DNA from: Echiichthys vipera
Taxonomy: Eukaryota; Chordata; Actinopteri; Perciformes; Trachinidae
Length of the DNA stretch: 64,000 nucleotides
Direction: 5' to 3'
Assembly (NCBI GenBank): GCA_963691815.1
Contig: OY829662.1
Coordinates: forward strand, 13,791,241 to 13,855,240
The notes under the pieces: model-generated
What the model was told of the DNA's origin: nothing
Seen by the model: the letters and a program-made list of their open reading frames with translations, nothing else
Databases searched by the model: none
Position numbers and translations under genes: made by a program
In this document: one piece after another, positions 1 through 10,379 of the stretch
Position numbering within the stretch: the stretch's first letter is position 1
How the letters are laid out: every line of letters begins with the position of its first letter

Positions 1-1080
1 TTGAAATATTATTAAAAATCATATCATTTTATAATACTAAGCATTCATAATCACTATACAAACATTTAATTAATGGTTCATAACACACTTTGTAAGTTCT
101 TGTTGGAACATTTAAGTGTTATTAATGTGCAGTATGTAACAGATGTAATTTTTCCTATACTGTATATCACTACAACTGTGTTTTTCTATATTGTCATTCA
201 TCATATATATAAACAGCAGCCTCCACGTATTGTATGTGTGTCCATAGTAGGTGTTACAGTTGACAAGTTCATCAATAGACACTCACTTCAGATTTTGTTA
301 TAAATTCCAGGGAAGGTATTTTGTAACAGGTTTTTATTGATAGAGCTTGAGACAGGAAATATATGTCGTTTTTTGTTTCCACTCTAATTGTACATGTTAG
401 GGTATATAAAATGTTTTTTTTTTCTTCTGTTTTCAGTGCTGAAACAGTATGTTTGTTGACTTATGAGTCCATGAAGGCTGTGAAGTCATGTGTGCAAGAC
501 ACAATAAACAGCATAGTACTGTCTCTTGTGTATTTGTTGCTGGTGGTTTGTGTATTAGGGACGGCATGGCATATTAGTTTAGGGTATAAGTGCTGTGGTG
601 TGTGACATTGGCTTATGCTGTATACTTATTAAACATTAAAATCAAATAATTACACTAAAAATACACATGTTGATATTAAAGACAGGTCAACAAAGGATGA
701 ATAGCACTTACAATAAATAATAAACTATGCTCATAAAAAAGACATTCAACTTCATAACAATGGGTAAATAATAACCTGCTTGCTGCCCTTGGTTACCAAC
801 TGTTGGGAAACAAAGTCCCATCATGTGCTGTATGAAGTTCCCCAAAGTCTGGCGCCCCCTGTGTCCACAAGTGGTTCTCAGCATGTGAGCCGCTATTACT
901 GGGAATTTCTCCGAAACCAACTACAGAGTGAATCATCAAACAAAAGGCTACTCAAATATAAAACCTTAAAGCAGTTTTTTTTTTTTTTAAATAATGCTAA
1001 CAAATGTATTGTGTTATTTAAATAAGACCCTAAAGAGACATATACTAGGTTACCAAAGGTAAATAACGAATGCTTGGAAC
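1..1080. other. Upstream flank of socs3, no gene recognised
   Basis: AT-rich sequence. The short open frames at 73-303 and 363-605 resemble no family I know and have no coding-like composition. A 16-base stretch at 851-866 resembles a CTCF core on the minus strand. A T-run lies at about 977-988. Confidence 0.6.
851..866 (-). promoter_or_regulatory. CTCF-like motif upstream of socs3
   Basis: The minus strand reads ACACAGGGGGCGCC, close to the vertebrate CTCF core (CCASYAGRKGGCRS). It lies about 400 bp upstream of the inferred socs3 start site, where an insulator or promoter-proximal CTCF site would be plausible. The same GCGCCCCCTG string also occurs in some fish dispersed repeats, so this is a motif match only. 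Confidence 0.3.
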
Positions 1081-1099
1081 TCCTTAACTTCATTTTGGA

Positions 1100-1262
1100 G
1101 GAACCGCGGGGGGAGGGCGCTTCTCTTAGCAGGAATCCTTCAAAAAAATAAAAAAATAAAGTCATGCTTCCTGTCTGCCAAGAGAGAGAGAGGCTTACTG
1201 GAAACAGGAGGAGGAGTCTCCTCACAGTTATAATGAGTTCTCTCCGTCTCCTGCTTCGCTAG
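1100..1262 (+). promoter_or_regulatory. socs3: Putative socs3 core promoter
   Basis: A GC-rich patch at about 1105-1120 is followed by TTACTGGAA at 1195-1203, a near match to the STAT consensus TTCNNNGAA, and by a TATA-like TTATAATG at about 1228-1235. The order (GC box, STAT element, weak TATA, then a non-coding exon) matches the known mammalian SOCS3 promoter, which STAT3 drives as negative feedback. The start site near 1260 is inferred from spacing, not seen directly. Confidence 0.5.
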
Positions 1263-1467
1263 TAAGTCAAAGCTCAGCTCAGCAGGGCAACACTCGGGCT
1301 GAAACACACCGAGAAAAGTACTTCACAAGTCTGAAGTTGGTTGCCAAAGAACTTTAAATCATTTGTATCAATTTATCAGACGCTGGTCAACTGTGAGCAA
1401 ACATCTATCCAGCCACAGTTGGACACACTTGGATTTATTTAAAAAAGAGCGAGTTTGGAGAAACAAG
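1260..1467 (+). other. socs3: socs3 non-coding exon 1 (5'UTR)
   Basis: The region ends in a good splice donor (AACAAG|GTGAGG, GT at 1468-1469). It pairs with a strong acceptor at 2071-2073 (long C/T tract then CAG), removing a 606-bp intron. SOCS3 genes in vertebrates have exactly this arrangement: one untranslated exon, one intron, and the whole CDS in exon 2. The 5' boundary is approximate. Exon 2 begins at 2074, leaving 119 nt of leader before the ATG. Confidence 0.6.
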
Positions 1468-2192
1468 GTGAGGATCTTTTCTTTTCTTTCTTTGTTCCGT
1501 TCATTTTTTTCTCGTTATACCTCATCTATGTATAGCCTACAATATAAACGTGGATGCATAATGATTTGCTTGTCTAAGTGAGGTAGTTTGTTTAGTGAAG
1601 CCGGTATTTGCGCAATCCGGATTACGGTCTTTACTGGAATTGACCGAGTCCCGAGGGCAGATTACACACAAGAAAAAAGTTTCCTCGAAATTGCTGTAAT
1701 TTACATGGAAGCATTTAACCGTAGATAAACACGCCGTTATGCCACAACGCGTCTTATAATAAGAGTCATGCAGTTTGGGTTTCCTTTTTTTTGGTTTCTA
1801 GAGGATAAAAAAAAGAAGTCATGGCGCTCTGGGGCTATTTTCCCATCATCACCGGGGATGTAAAAAGGCACGATGCTTCCACATCTGGAAAAATAGTTTC
1901 CAACAGAGCCGCTGGAGCTGAGGAGTGTTACATTAGACTTCCATATGAATAAAACAGATCTGGGCTATTATTACTGTATGTCAGTGTTCAAATTTGAAAC
2001 TGCATTTTGCTTTGTTTAGTGTCATCTTTTCCACCCTGGGCTCAAACTCACATCTCCTCTCTTTTCTCCTCAGGTGTTTCACTCCCAGACGGACTGACCT
2101 CTTCACGCCCTCTCTTTGACACCCACCTCTTCTTCTCTTGTCTGTGTGGCGCCCAGTGCTACCCAGACCGTCTAGAGAGTGGGCACAGCGCC

Positions 2193-2810
2193 ATGGTAAC
2201 TTACAGCAAGTTTGACTCTGCAATGAGCAGCAGCCTCTCGGACTCCAGTATGCGGCTGCCTCACCGTTACAAGACTTTCACCTCCAAGACGCAGTACCAG
2301 ATGGTCCTCGCCACGCTCCACAAGCTGCAGGAGAGTGGCTTCTACTGGGGCGCCATCACTGGGAAGGAGGCCAACGCCATGCTGGCGGCCGAGACCACCG
2401 GCACGTTCCTCATCAGGGACAGCTCCGACAACCGACACCTGTTCGCCCTCAGTGTCAAAACGGCGTCGGGCACCAAGAACCTGCGTATCCAATGTGACTC
2501 TTCCTCTTTTTACCTGCAAACAGACCCTAAGAACATTCAATCTGTTCCCCACTTTGACTGCGTCCTCAAGCTCGTCCATTTCTACATGCCTCAGAGCAAA
2601 GGGAACACTCGCAGTGGGAATATCTACTACATTTACTCTGGAGGGGAGAAGATCCCTCTCGAGCTCATCAAACCCCTCTCCTGTAGCTTATCCACCCTGC
2701 AGCACTTGTGCAGAAAAACAGTCAATGGACATTTGGACATTTCTTCTAAAAGAGACCAACTTCCTCATCCTCTTAAGGAGTTCCTCCAGGAGTATGATGC
2801 TCCTATCTAG
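2193..2810 (+). CDS. socs3: Suppressor of cytokine signaling 3
   Basis: Cytosolic feedback inhibitor of JAK/STAT signalling. It binds gp130-type receptors and JAK1, JAK2 or TYK2, blocks the kinase, and recruits an elongin B/C-cullin 5 ubiquitin ligase. The product has 205 residues, the normal family length. Visible parts: the kinase inhibitory region at about 22-35 (LPHRYKTFTSKTQYQ); an SH2 domain from about 46 with the phosphotyrosine-binding Arg75 in FLIRDSS; and a C-terminal SOCS box at about 162-205 with BC-box SLSTLQHLCR and Cul5-box LPHP (190-193). The start at 2193 has a strong Kozak context (G at -3, G at +4). The open frame extends upstream into the intron, so the earlier in-frame Met codons are not used. 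The PEST insertion near residues 133-141 is short compared with mammals. Whether this is the socs3a or socs3b teleost paralogue cannot be told without alignment. Confidence 0.97.
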   Translation: MVTYSKFDSAMSSSLSDSSMRLPHRYKTFTSKTQYQMVLATLHKLQESGFYWGAITGKEANAMLAAETTGTFLIRDSSDNRHLFALSVKTASGTKNLRIQCDSSSFYLQTDPKNIQSVPHFDCVLKLVHFYMPQSKGNTRSGNIYYIYSGGEKIPLELIKPLSCSLSTLQHLCRKTVNGHLDISSKRDQLPHPLKEFLQEYDAPI

Positions 2811-4000
2811 ATGCGTCGGACTGATGCCCTTGAAGGGGCAAAGACTAGAAAGAAACCAAATGGTTTCAGCGCAGCTTCATTCGAAGACACAAGCTGTGTC
2901 TGAGGAATAACAATGAAGCAGAGTCAAGAGAGTCAAGCCCAAGATACTGTACTGACAAGATGTGTGTTGGTCGTACACAAAAGAGTGCATCAGTCTCTTA
3001 AAGTGAGGGAGAGACTCTCCACCAAGAGGGTCAAGAGAAAGAGGTCACTGCTGTATTCTGGTAGTGTGAAAGAAAGAGACCCCCGCCATCCTCCTCTGCC
3101 TCACTGATGATATACTGAAAAGTGAAGTGAGGCTCACAGTCAGCTGTTTACAGTCTGATGATACACAGGTTCCCTCTGCTGCTGCTGCTAACCAAATGTG
3201 CTGTGAGGCTGGCGAGCTCACACGCACATCAGCCTCAGAGAATCATCCATCCATTAAAGCCGGACTGGCTTTTACAGTCAGGTTGGCTTTTTTTGCTGAC
3301 CTCGGATGATAATCTTGGATGTATCAGACACGTCTGTCCAGCATCCTGGCATCTCTGACTATGCTGGGAAATTGACAGAAAATGGAAAGTACAAAAGAGT
3401 GCGAATGAGTGGACACTGATGGCCCTTCTGGGTGCATATTTATACCAGCCACAATGGGGAAATACTGAACTTTAAAAGAAAAATCGGAATCTTCTAAGAT
3501 GTTTTAAGAGCATAAAATTGTGGAAAGAATACATGTTTCTGATATTTTTATTTAGAGGAAGTGTTTATGCCAAACTTGCTGTACTAGACTACAATTTGTT
3601 GCAACACCTGACTGATGATTCATGACTGAGTCCTACAGGATCTTACTGGAGAGACCACTGCTTAATGCGGCGTCAGTGGTGAGGATATATAATAAAATAT
3701 GTGGTAATATTTGTGACACAGACACGATTGCCATTGCTTGCAAATGAATGTATTAAACATGGTATCTGTCTTCTCCTTATATGGAGAAGAGATAAAATGG
3801 ATCTTATTTTCATGAGTTTACATGAGTGAAGATGTTTTTGTGCTGTCTTTTATAAAGATGTACTTTTGCCAGCCAAACCAGTGGCTGTTGATGCTTGAAG
3901 ATATTTGTTTGACGAAGCAGGCAGACTGATACGACTTTGCACGTATTTATATTTGTATGAACATTTCGTTAATTTATAATAAAAAAACACTATTTTTCTA
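2811..4000 (+). other. socs3: socs3 3'UTR with AU-rich elements and poly(A) signals
   Basis: No competing gene is present. The stretch is increasingly AT-rich and has several ATTTA pentamers (for example around 3438, 3548 and 3945), as expected of an unstable immediate-early type mRNA. AATAAA signals occur at 3691-3696 and 3978-3983. The second lies in a strong A/T context and is the more likely end, giving a 3'UTR of about 1.2 kb. The exact cleavage site is inferred. Confidence 0.6.
3978..3983 (+). terminator. socs3: Poly(A) signal of socs3
   Basis: A canonical AATAAA hexamer followed by T- and TG-rich sequence at about 3990-4030. It is the last good signal before the repeat-bearing intergenic region. 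An upstream alternative lies at 3691-3696. Confidence 0.5.
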
Positions 4001-5051
4001 TGAAATGAGATCTCACTGTTTGATTTGTTTAATGATTACTAAAACTTTATTTCCACAGCGAGACTAAACTGAATTACAGTGAAACACACTACCTAATGCA
4101 CTGAGCAGCACATTTGGTTTTGTTCATTTGCTACAGAGGTCAGGACAGAAGTTCACATTTTTTTCATGATTTCCTGGTAAAAAGTTGCCACATTATCACC
4201 TTCTTCACCTTAACACCAGATGGGGAACCCCAGCTCTACGTGACACTGCATTTTTAGAGAAACACTCAAACTCACTATGTTATCATATATCAAGAGCTTT
4301 AAAGTTTCTCTATTTTAAAGATTCCTTTCCAAGAAGACGCTGCAAAGTTTAGTTTCAGCGTCAAAAAGAGCATACATAATATGTCATTCTTATTTTCTGA
4401 GCCGATAACTTCTTCCTCTGACAAAGAAGTTGAGCAGCTGCTTCAGACAAAATACACCAGAACTGTAGAACAGTGATCAAGTCTTTAAGAGAAGTTGGCT
4501 CCTTTATTCTACTATGACTCATTAGATTCCCTGTAGGTGTTGGCGTGACATAACACGCTCTCACATGCACGCACATAATGATGCCACATAAATGTGTTAC
4601 AAGTATACAACTTCTCAGAAATGTCCCCGCCCTGTACACAAATAAACACTGAGGTAAAAAAATGTGTCAATGAGAGGTTATATTTACCATTACATGTGTT
4701 GCACCATATCCAGGAATAAAGCTGAGTGCAGCCAGATCACTGGAACAACACGTTCTTAAACAACAGTGTATCTGCTACTTAGTCTGTACACCTGCGCACA
4801 TTCTGATCAGTAATAATTAGGCAAGATGTCAAGTCACATCCAACCAGTGTGATTAATTGTTAGGATTATTACACACCCTGTGCTTCATGGCTCTCTTCCT
4901 CATGTGCAATAAAATAAAATAATAATAAAAACAACATCTAAAAACTTTTCTTTGTCGAGTTTTATGAAACCAGAAATTATATAATAAGACAGCTTCTCTT
5001 ACCCTAATGTTGTGTTTTGGGTCCTGGAGACCCCGGGGCCCACTATTTATC
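4001..5051. other. Intergenic, no gene recognised
   Basis: AT-rich unique-looking sequence between the socs3 3' end and the SINE. The open frame at 4361-4639 on the minus strand has no recognisable domain, and I see no paired splice sites around it. Confidence 0.5.
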
Positions 5052-5280
5052 GTGGCGGCTGTAGCTCAGGTAGAGCGGGTCATCCTCCATTTGAGAGGTC
5101 GGTGGTTCAATCCCCGGCTCTGGTCCGCATGTCTAAGTGTCCTTGGGCAAGACACTGAACCCCAAATTGCTCCCCGTACATGGGTGTGTGAATGTGCTCT
5201 GAATGGTCAGATTAGATTATATGGTATGTAGATTCCACTGTCATAGTGTGGTGTCTGTGGGAATGGGTGAATGTGACAAG
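5052..5280 (+). mobile_element. tRNA-derived SINE (teleost type)
   Basis: The head looks like a tRNA gene: an A-box-like TAGCTCAGGTAG near 5062 and a B-box-like GGTTCAATCCC at about 5104-5114, the internal RNA polymerase III promoter. The body continues with GTCCTTGGGCAAGACACTGA and ends in GAATGGGTGAATGTGACA, both of which I recognise from widespread fish SINEs. The tail runs into AT-rich simple sequence. It is not a functional tRNA, because the clover-leaf does not close after the B box. Confidence 0.8.
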
Positions 5281-8200
5281 TATGAAATATATATATATGA
5301 CTTATATATATAAATATATAAGTCCAAGATAATTTACCATATTTCAGAAGTCCACTACAGAAAATTATGCATTGCTTCTATTTGGGCTCTCAGAGACAAC
5401 TGCTGTGACACTTGGTTAAATGCACAGGATTTACATATGATCTTTATGTGTGATTGGTGTTAACAGTTGACATTATCCTTCCCAAATCCTTAACAATAAA
5501 GAAGTATGTTATGAATCATTTGTTAATAAGAGGTCTGATAGGGAGCTCAGCCTCTCTCTTTTTCCATATTTGGTGTACATAAGTGAGGTATAATGTAGAG
5601 CGAGCAGACCATTAATGTGAATTATTATGCAACTATGTTGAATACTCAATTCTGATTGATCCAATACAACATTCTAGGGTCTATTTCTGAATAGCAGACT
5701 GTTCCTTTTGTGTCATTATTTCTTTCTTTACTAAATTTCTGTAAGGGACAATAAAAAGAGAGATGAGGTGAATAGGAAAAAAACAACTAATAGATATCAC
5801 AATGAAAGTTCCTAGTTGATAACTTACATGAAAAACAAGTTTCTTGAAATTGTATGTTTAAATATATCTTCTGAAATATGTGCTAATTTGCATATATGTC
5901 CGAAACAGAAATGCGAACACTGGATAAAACCAGGTTAAAAATTCTTGTTTAATCTTTGTTGCCATATGAGCGTCAAATGTTTTTGGATATCTTTTTAATC
6001 ACTCCATAAATCAGAAGATACTGGCAACAGCCTTAAAAAAAAAAACTATTTCCGCCATGTTTTTAGAAATAAAATATTAAGTCAGGCTATTATTGATATA
6101 TGAACAAACCCCTCTGAGAATATACAGTGGATAGGAATGGAACTGGAAAGTTTTGTTTATGTAAGTGCTATTGAAGAAGAGATTTCTAACAAACTGCTAA
6201 AATAATGGATGAACAGGAATCTGCAATCACCCCCTTATCCAACATACTGCAGTTACAGTAATCAGCTTGTGCTCTACCTGCTGTCACAGCACTTTATTCT
6301 CAGCCAAAGGGGCTCATTGAAGAGGTTTCAGAGAGATAAGGGGTCTCTGAGGTGATTTGTGCTCTGGGAGTGGTCCAGAATATTATTATTTATTTTCCAG
6401 TAATGTCTTGATATCAAACTGACATGGCGCTACTGGAATACAGAGTCAGCAGCATTTATAAATGTAATTCATGTGTCAGAGAAAGCTACTAGGTAAAAAA
6501 AGTCTTTGCTTTCCTTGTAAAACATAAAATACTCAACAATACTTAACAATGTGAGGGTTTTGGAAACATGATGATTCACTTTTCGGGTTGAATCCATTTG
6601 AAGAATAGTGCAGGATAAGACTGGAAATACTGAAAAATAAGTGCAGGCTATTGCAAAAACTACTGAGAGTAAAACATAAATAAATCACCCTTGATCCCTA
6701 GTAAGCCTGAGCTTCATGTATACAGTACATAACACACAATGGAGATACACAATGAGGAGCACATCAAAACATGTGCATGATTCTGAGTGGATTATTATGT
6801 AATGAGCGGCTTGGCACATCTGTCAGTGTTGCAACTTATCAGGCATTTAATGAGAGATATCAATAACCTTTCAGAGGAGTTCATGCAAGGCACAACTGCA
6901 ACACTTTTAAAGATAGCTGAAACCAGTCTGACCTTCAGTGGAGGACTATTAAAAGCATGCAGGCTGTGCTGCGTAATTCAGGAGAAATTCTCTGGTACAC
7001 CCTGGTCATGTGATTCTAGAGAACAAGCACTGAACAGTCAGAGCACTGTTTATACACCCCCAGCCAGTTGCTGCGTCTGAAACAAGCTCCCACATTATTT
7101 TTTTTCTGACAAAGTACCGTCTCCAAAGCTGTACTCAAACCTGTCACAAAGTTGTCACAAAACACATGAAAAAGTGGAATGATAACATCTTTAGTTACTC
7201 TTTATTTTTATGTATTTTCCCCCCATTTTCTGAATTTAAAGACCCTTTTAGGCTAACTGGATTTTGTTTTAATAAAGTACATCAACAGTACACAACAGTA
7301 ATGCTTAAAATGTATTCATGTCAGTTAGATATAAAGTTTGAATGTGTTGCCTTTTGTGTATAATGTGCAAAACATGTTTCTATGCCTTGAGTAGCCTGTA
7401 AGAATGTTCCTGGAAATAATCTTTTGTAATACTGCATGTCAGCCTTATCTGACCAAACAGTACAGTGGCCAGTTCTTATTAACTGTGATAAATACCTTTT
7501 TAATCTGACTCATTTTAAATATTACTTTAAGATTATCTTGGCATTTTTAGTTTTTCCTTAGTATAATGGTTGCATAGAATAAGAACATGGCTGTATAAAC
7601 AAGAGACACCGGTCCGAGAAAGTCTCTGAGCATAGTGTTCCTGAACTCATTTGTACTTCTTATAGCACAATCAAGGGCTTAATGTCATGTCGGATTTATG
7701 ATAAAAACAACCTTCGAACTGGGAAAATCCATTCACGTCATCCTCTTGGTCGTAATATCTCCAGGTTAATGTCACAAATTGGTAAGTGCACATTTCCACA
7801 GATGGCAAACACTATATAGAGATGAGTAATACACAAACATTACACTCACGCAATAGTAATACACTATTTGCGGAAAGAGAGTAGTGTTATGTCTTCTGTA
7901 TTTCATTCACGCTAAATTTGTAATAAAAATCATTTTGAATGTGACTGTGTGATGTATTGATTTATACTGTAGTAGTGCAATATAAAAAAGTCCCCTTAAA
8001 GATCTAAAATCTGATGAAATGTACTGGTACGAAGCAAAAAGCAACACAAAAACACATTATTTTTCTCATACTGTCTGTCTGAATACATCTGTATTCACCC
8101 TCTGTCAGCAGCACTTGTCTAAAAGCACAGCTTCTGAATGCGGGCTGTGCTTATTTATCTGTGGATTGAGCATTTTGATACATCATTTATATATCACCTC

Positions 8201-10351
8201 AACCTGCTTTATAATGAAAATAAAATAAATAAGTATGGTATGGTATGGTATTTGTAATTTTAAATATCTCCTCCAAATATGGTGTAAATGGTCAATAAAG
8301 TGATAGAACTCATAGGATGGCTGGACTAACCCTAACCCTAACCCATTTGACCATGCATACATCTGAAGTTACAGTAAATGGCCAGATCATTTTGCATAGT
8401 CTGATAAACCATTTATAATCAAAACAATTCTTGCTACATAATGATTGCAAAAAAAAAAGAAGGATAATTTACATAGATATAGCTTTCTGAGCTAGCATCG
8501 TTTGCATCTTCTCCCATGAGGTTTCGACAGGATGTCTATTTGTCAAAGACTCATGGGAGCTCTTGTTAAGGCTGACAATGTCTCAAAAAGACTTGGAGGC
8601 TCAAAACACATGAAGGCCACAATGAGAGTAAGCTTCTGCTCACACAGTATTAGCACAGTATGATGAGGTGATGTCAGTTATTTTGGCTCATTAGTTTCTA
8701 GCATTAGCACATAGTAAAGCTAATCATCATCAGCATAAATCATCTTGCAAGTAAGAGGCTTTTCCCCCTTCTACACTGAATTCAAGCACCACAGTTTGTC
8801 ACAAGTGCTGCTGAGAGTCAAATTTATAGTGTTGTAAGAAGTTACTGCTGGTTCTGGGAGGAGGGGAACTATTGAGCAAGTCTGAAATGGTAGTTCCCCA
8901 GAGAACCACTGCTGCTACAGAGTCTAGTGATTCTTCCAACTTCTTTTAAGTGCTGAATATGCAAAAAAATGTTAGGGTTACAAAAGCTCAACCACTTACT
9001 GCAGGTCACACCATGAAAACCAATTGAATTCAGTTTTCTGCAATTCAGGGGAAGTTGAACATACAGTATATTCTTTTATATTTCACTTCTCAAATATTAT
9101 TCTAAAACAAATATCACAGGAACTTGACCATGTGTACAATGTGCAGTGCACTGAAATAATGTAAGCATTTATTATTATGCTACATTCACTTTTGCAGTGG
9201 CAAAAATAACTCTATAAACCATAAAAATCTGAAAAATATAGCCTCACTAAATCCTGAATTTGGCAGAAAGTTGCATATTACACAACATACTGGGCAAGAG
9301 GGAAGGCCTTTATCTGTGTGTACATCTGGTAATTTTGCCTCATTTGCTCTCTTTGACCTCAGCAGACCATATAAAGTAAGCTTGACAGACCCATTGGAGC
9401 TCTTGAGCACATGGTGGAGAAACAGCGAAAGCCTATTTCCCGCTAGTCTTTCCAGTCCCTCAGTCTGTTTACAATTCCACAACTGCTGGTTGCCATGGAG
9501 TCATGTCAACGAGCTCCAGATGCCAGATATGAGAGCCAACCAAGGAGTAACAGTTAGTCACCATGGGCCGCAAGTCCCACCCTCTTCTACGGGCACGCTC
9601 CTCCTGTTCGTCCTCCTGTCCTACAGATTTACTGTTAGCACTTTACTTCCCTGTGCTCTGCTCCAGTGCCTGGCTGTAATACTATAAATCTGCATTTCCA
9701 TCTCCATGGTGTTCTTTGAGCCTGAATCCTCTGCCACTTCAGCAGCTCTTTGTGCAGACTGTTATATCGCTGCTCTGCTTTGCTTCAGAGCTTCCGAGCA
9801 GAGAATAGGAAAAACAGATGAAGCAGGAATAAATATGAAGCAATGCTACAACATTATAAACCGATGACATTATTGTGCATGAGCTCTTCTGGCAGTGAAA
9901 TGACCATGACTATACACAAAGAACACACACATTTTACTTTATATTAATAATCTTTAGAATATATCTTATTTCAGTAACTAACTGAACCGTCTGAACTGTC
10001 TGCCAACTGGTAGTCCCTACTATATGTTATATTTACAATAATTGTGACATACCTTCCCACAGGTTCACTTCATTAGATATACCACCCTCTGTTAAAATGG
10101 ACTGTTTTTATTAAAAGTTATAATTCAACTATATATTTATTATTGAGGTCGTACTTATGGTTGTGCTGTAGATTATATTGAAATGCATCTCTAATATTTG
10201 TTCCCCCTTATGTCAAGGTCTCAATATAACACAGCCCATACAGTAAAAATGTATACCTCTCTGACACTGTCAATTAAAACTCAACATTATTACCTTTGTA
10301 AAGGCAGAATTTATGGCTGAGCTGTTGTATTGTATTGCAACCGATTTTACA
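5281..10351. other. Intergenic, no gene recognised
   Basis: About 5 kb of AT-rich sequence. Small items: a TA-rich patch at 5288-5320, three TATGG units near 8235-8250, and three copies of a CTAACC unit at 8326-8345. The 138-codon frame at 9271-9687 lacks a recognisable domain. Confidence 0.5.
8326..8345. repeat. Short telomere-like CCCTAA repeat
   Basis: About three units of CTAACC (TTAGGG on the other strand). This is too short to be a true interstitial telomere array; microsatellite slippage is the simplest explanation. Confidence 0.5.
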
Positions 10352-10379
10352 GGTGTACCTAATAAAGTGGCCACTCACC
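10350..10379 (+). mobile_element. Solo terminal fragment of a Tc1-like transposon
   Basis: Contains AGGTGTACCTAATAAAGTGG followed by CCACTCACC, the characteristic terminal sequence of a common fish Tc1-like family. It belongs to the same family as the larger fragment at 51133-51660. No transposase remains next to it. Confidence 0.55.

Noticed and set aside
2172..2579. 135-codon minus-strand frame antisense to socs3
   Set aside because: Shadow of the GC-rich socs3 coding strand; no domain and no independent promoter.
2335..2910. 191-codon + strand frame overlapping socs3
   Set aside because: Out-of-frame shadow (Ser/Arg-rich) of the true SH2/SOCS-box frame.
5052..5127. tRNA gene
   Set aside because: A and B boxes are present, but it is the head of a SINE with a conserved non-tRNA body, and no complete clover-leaf forms.
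8326..8345. Interstitial telomere or chromosome fusion scar
   Set aside because: Only about three units, too short to mean anything.
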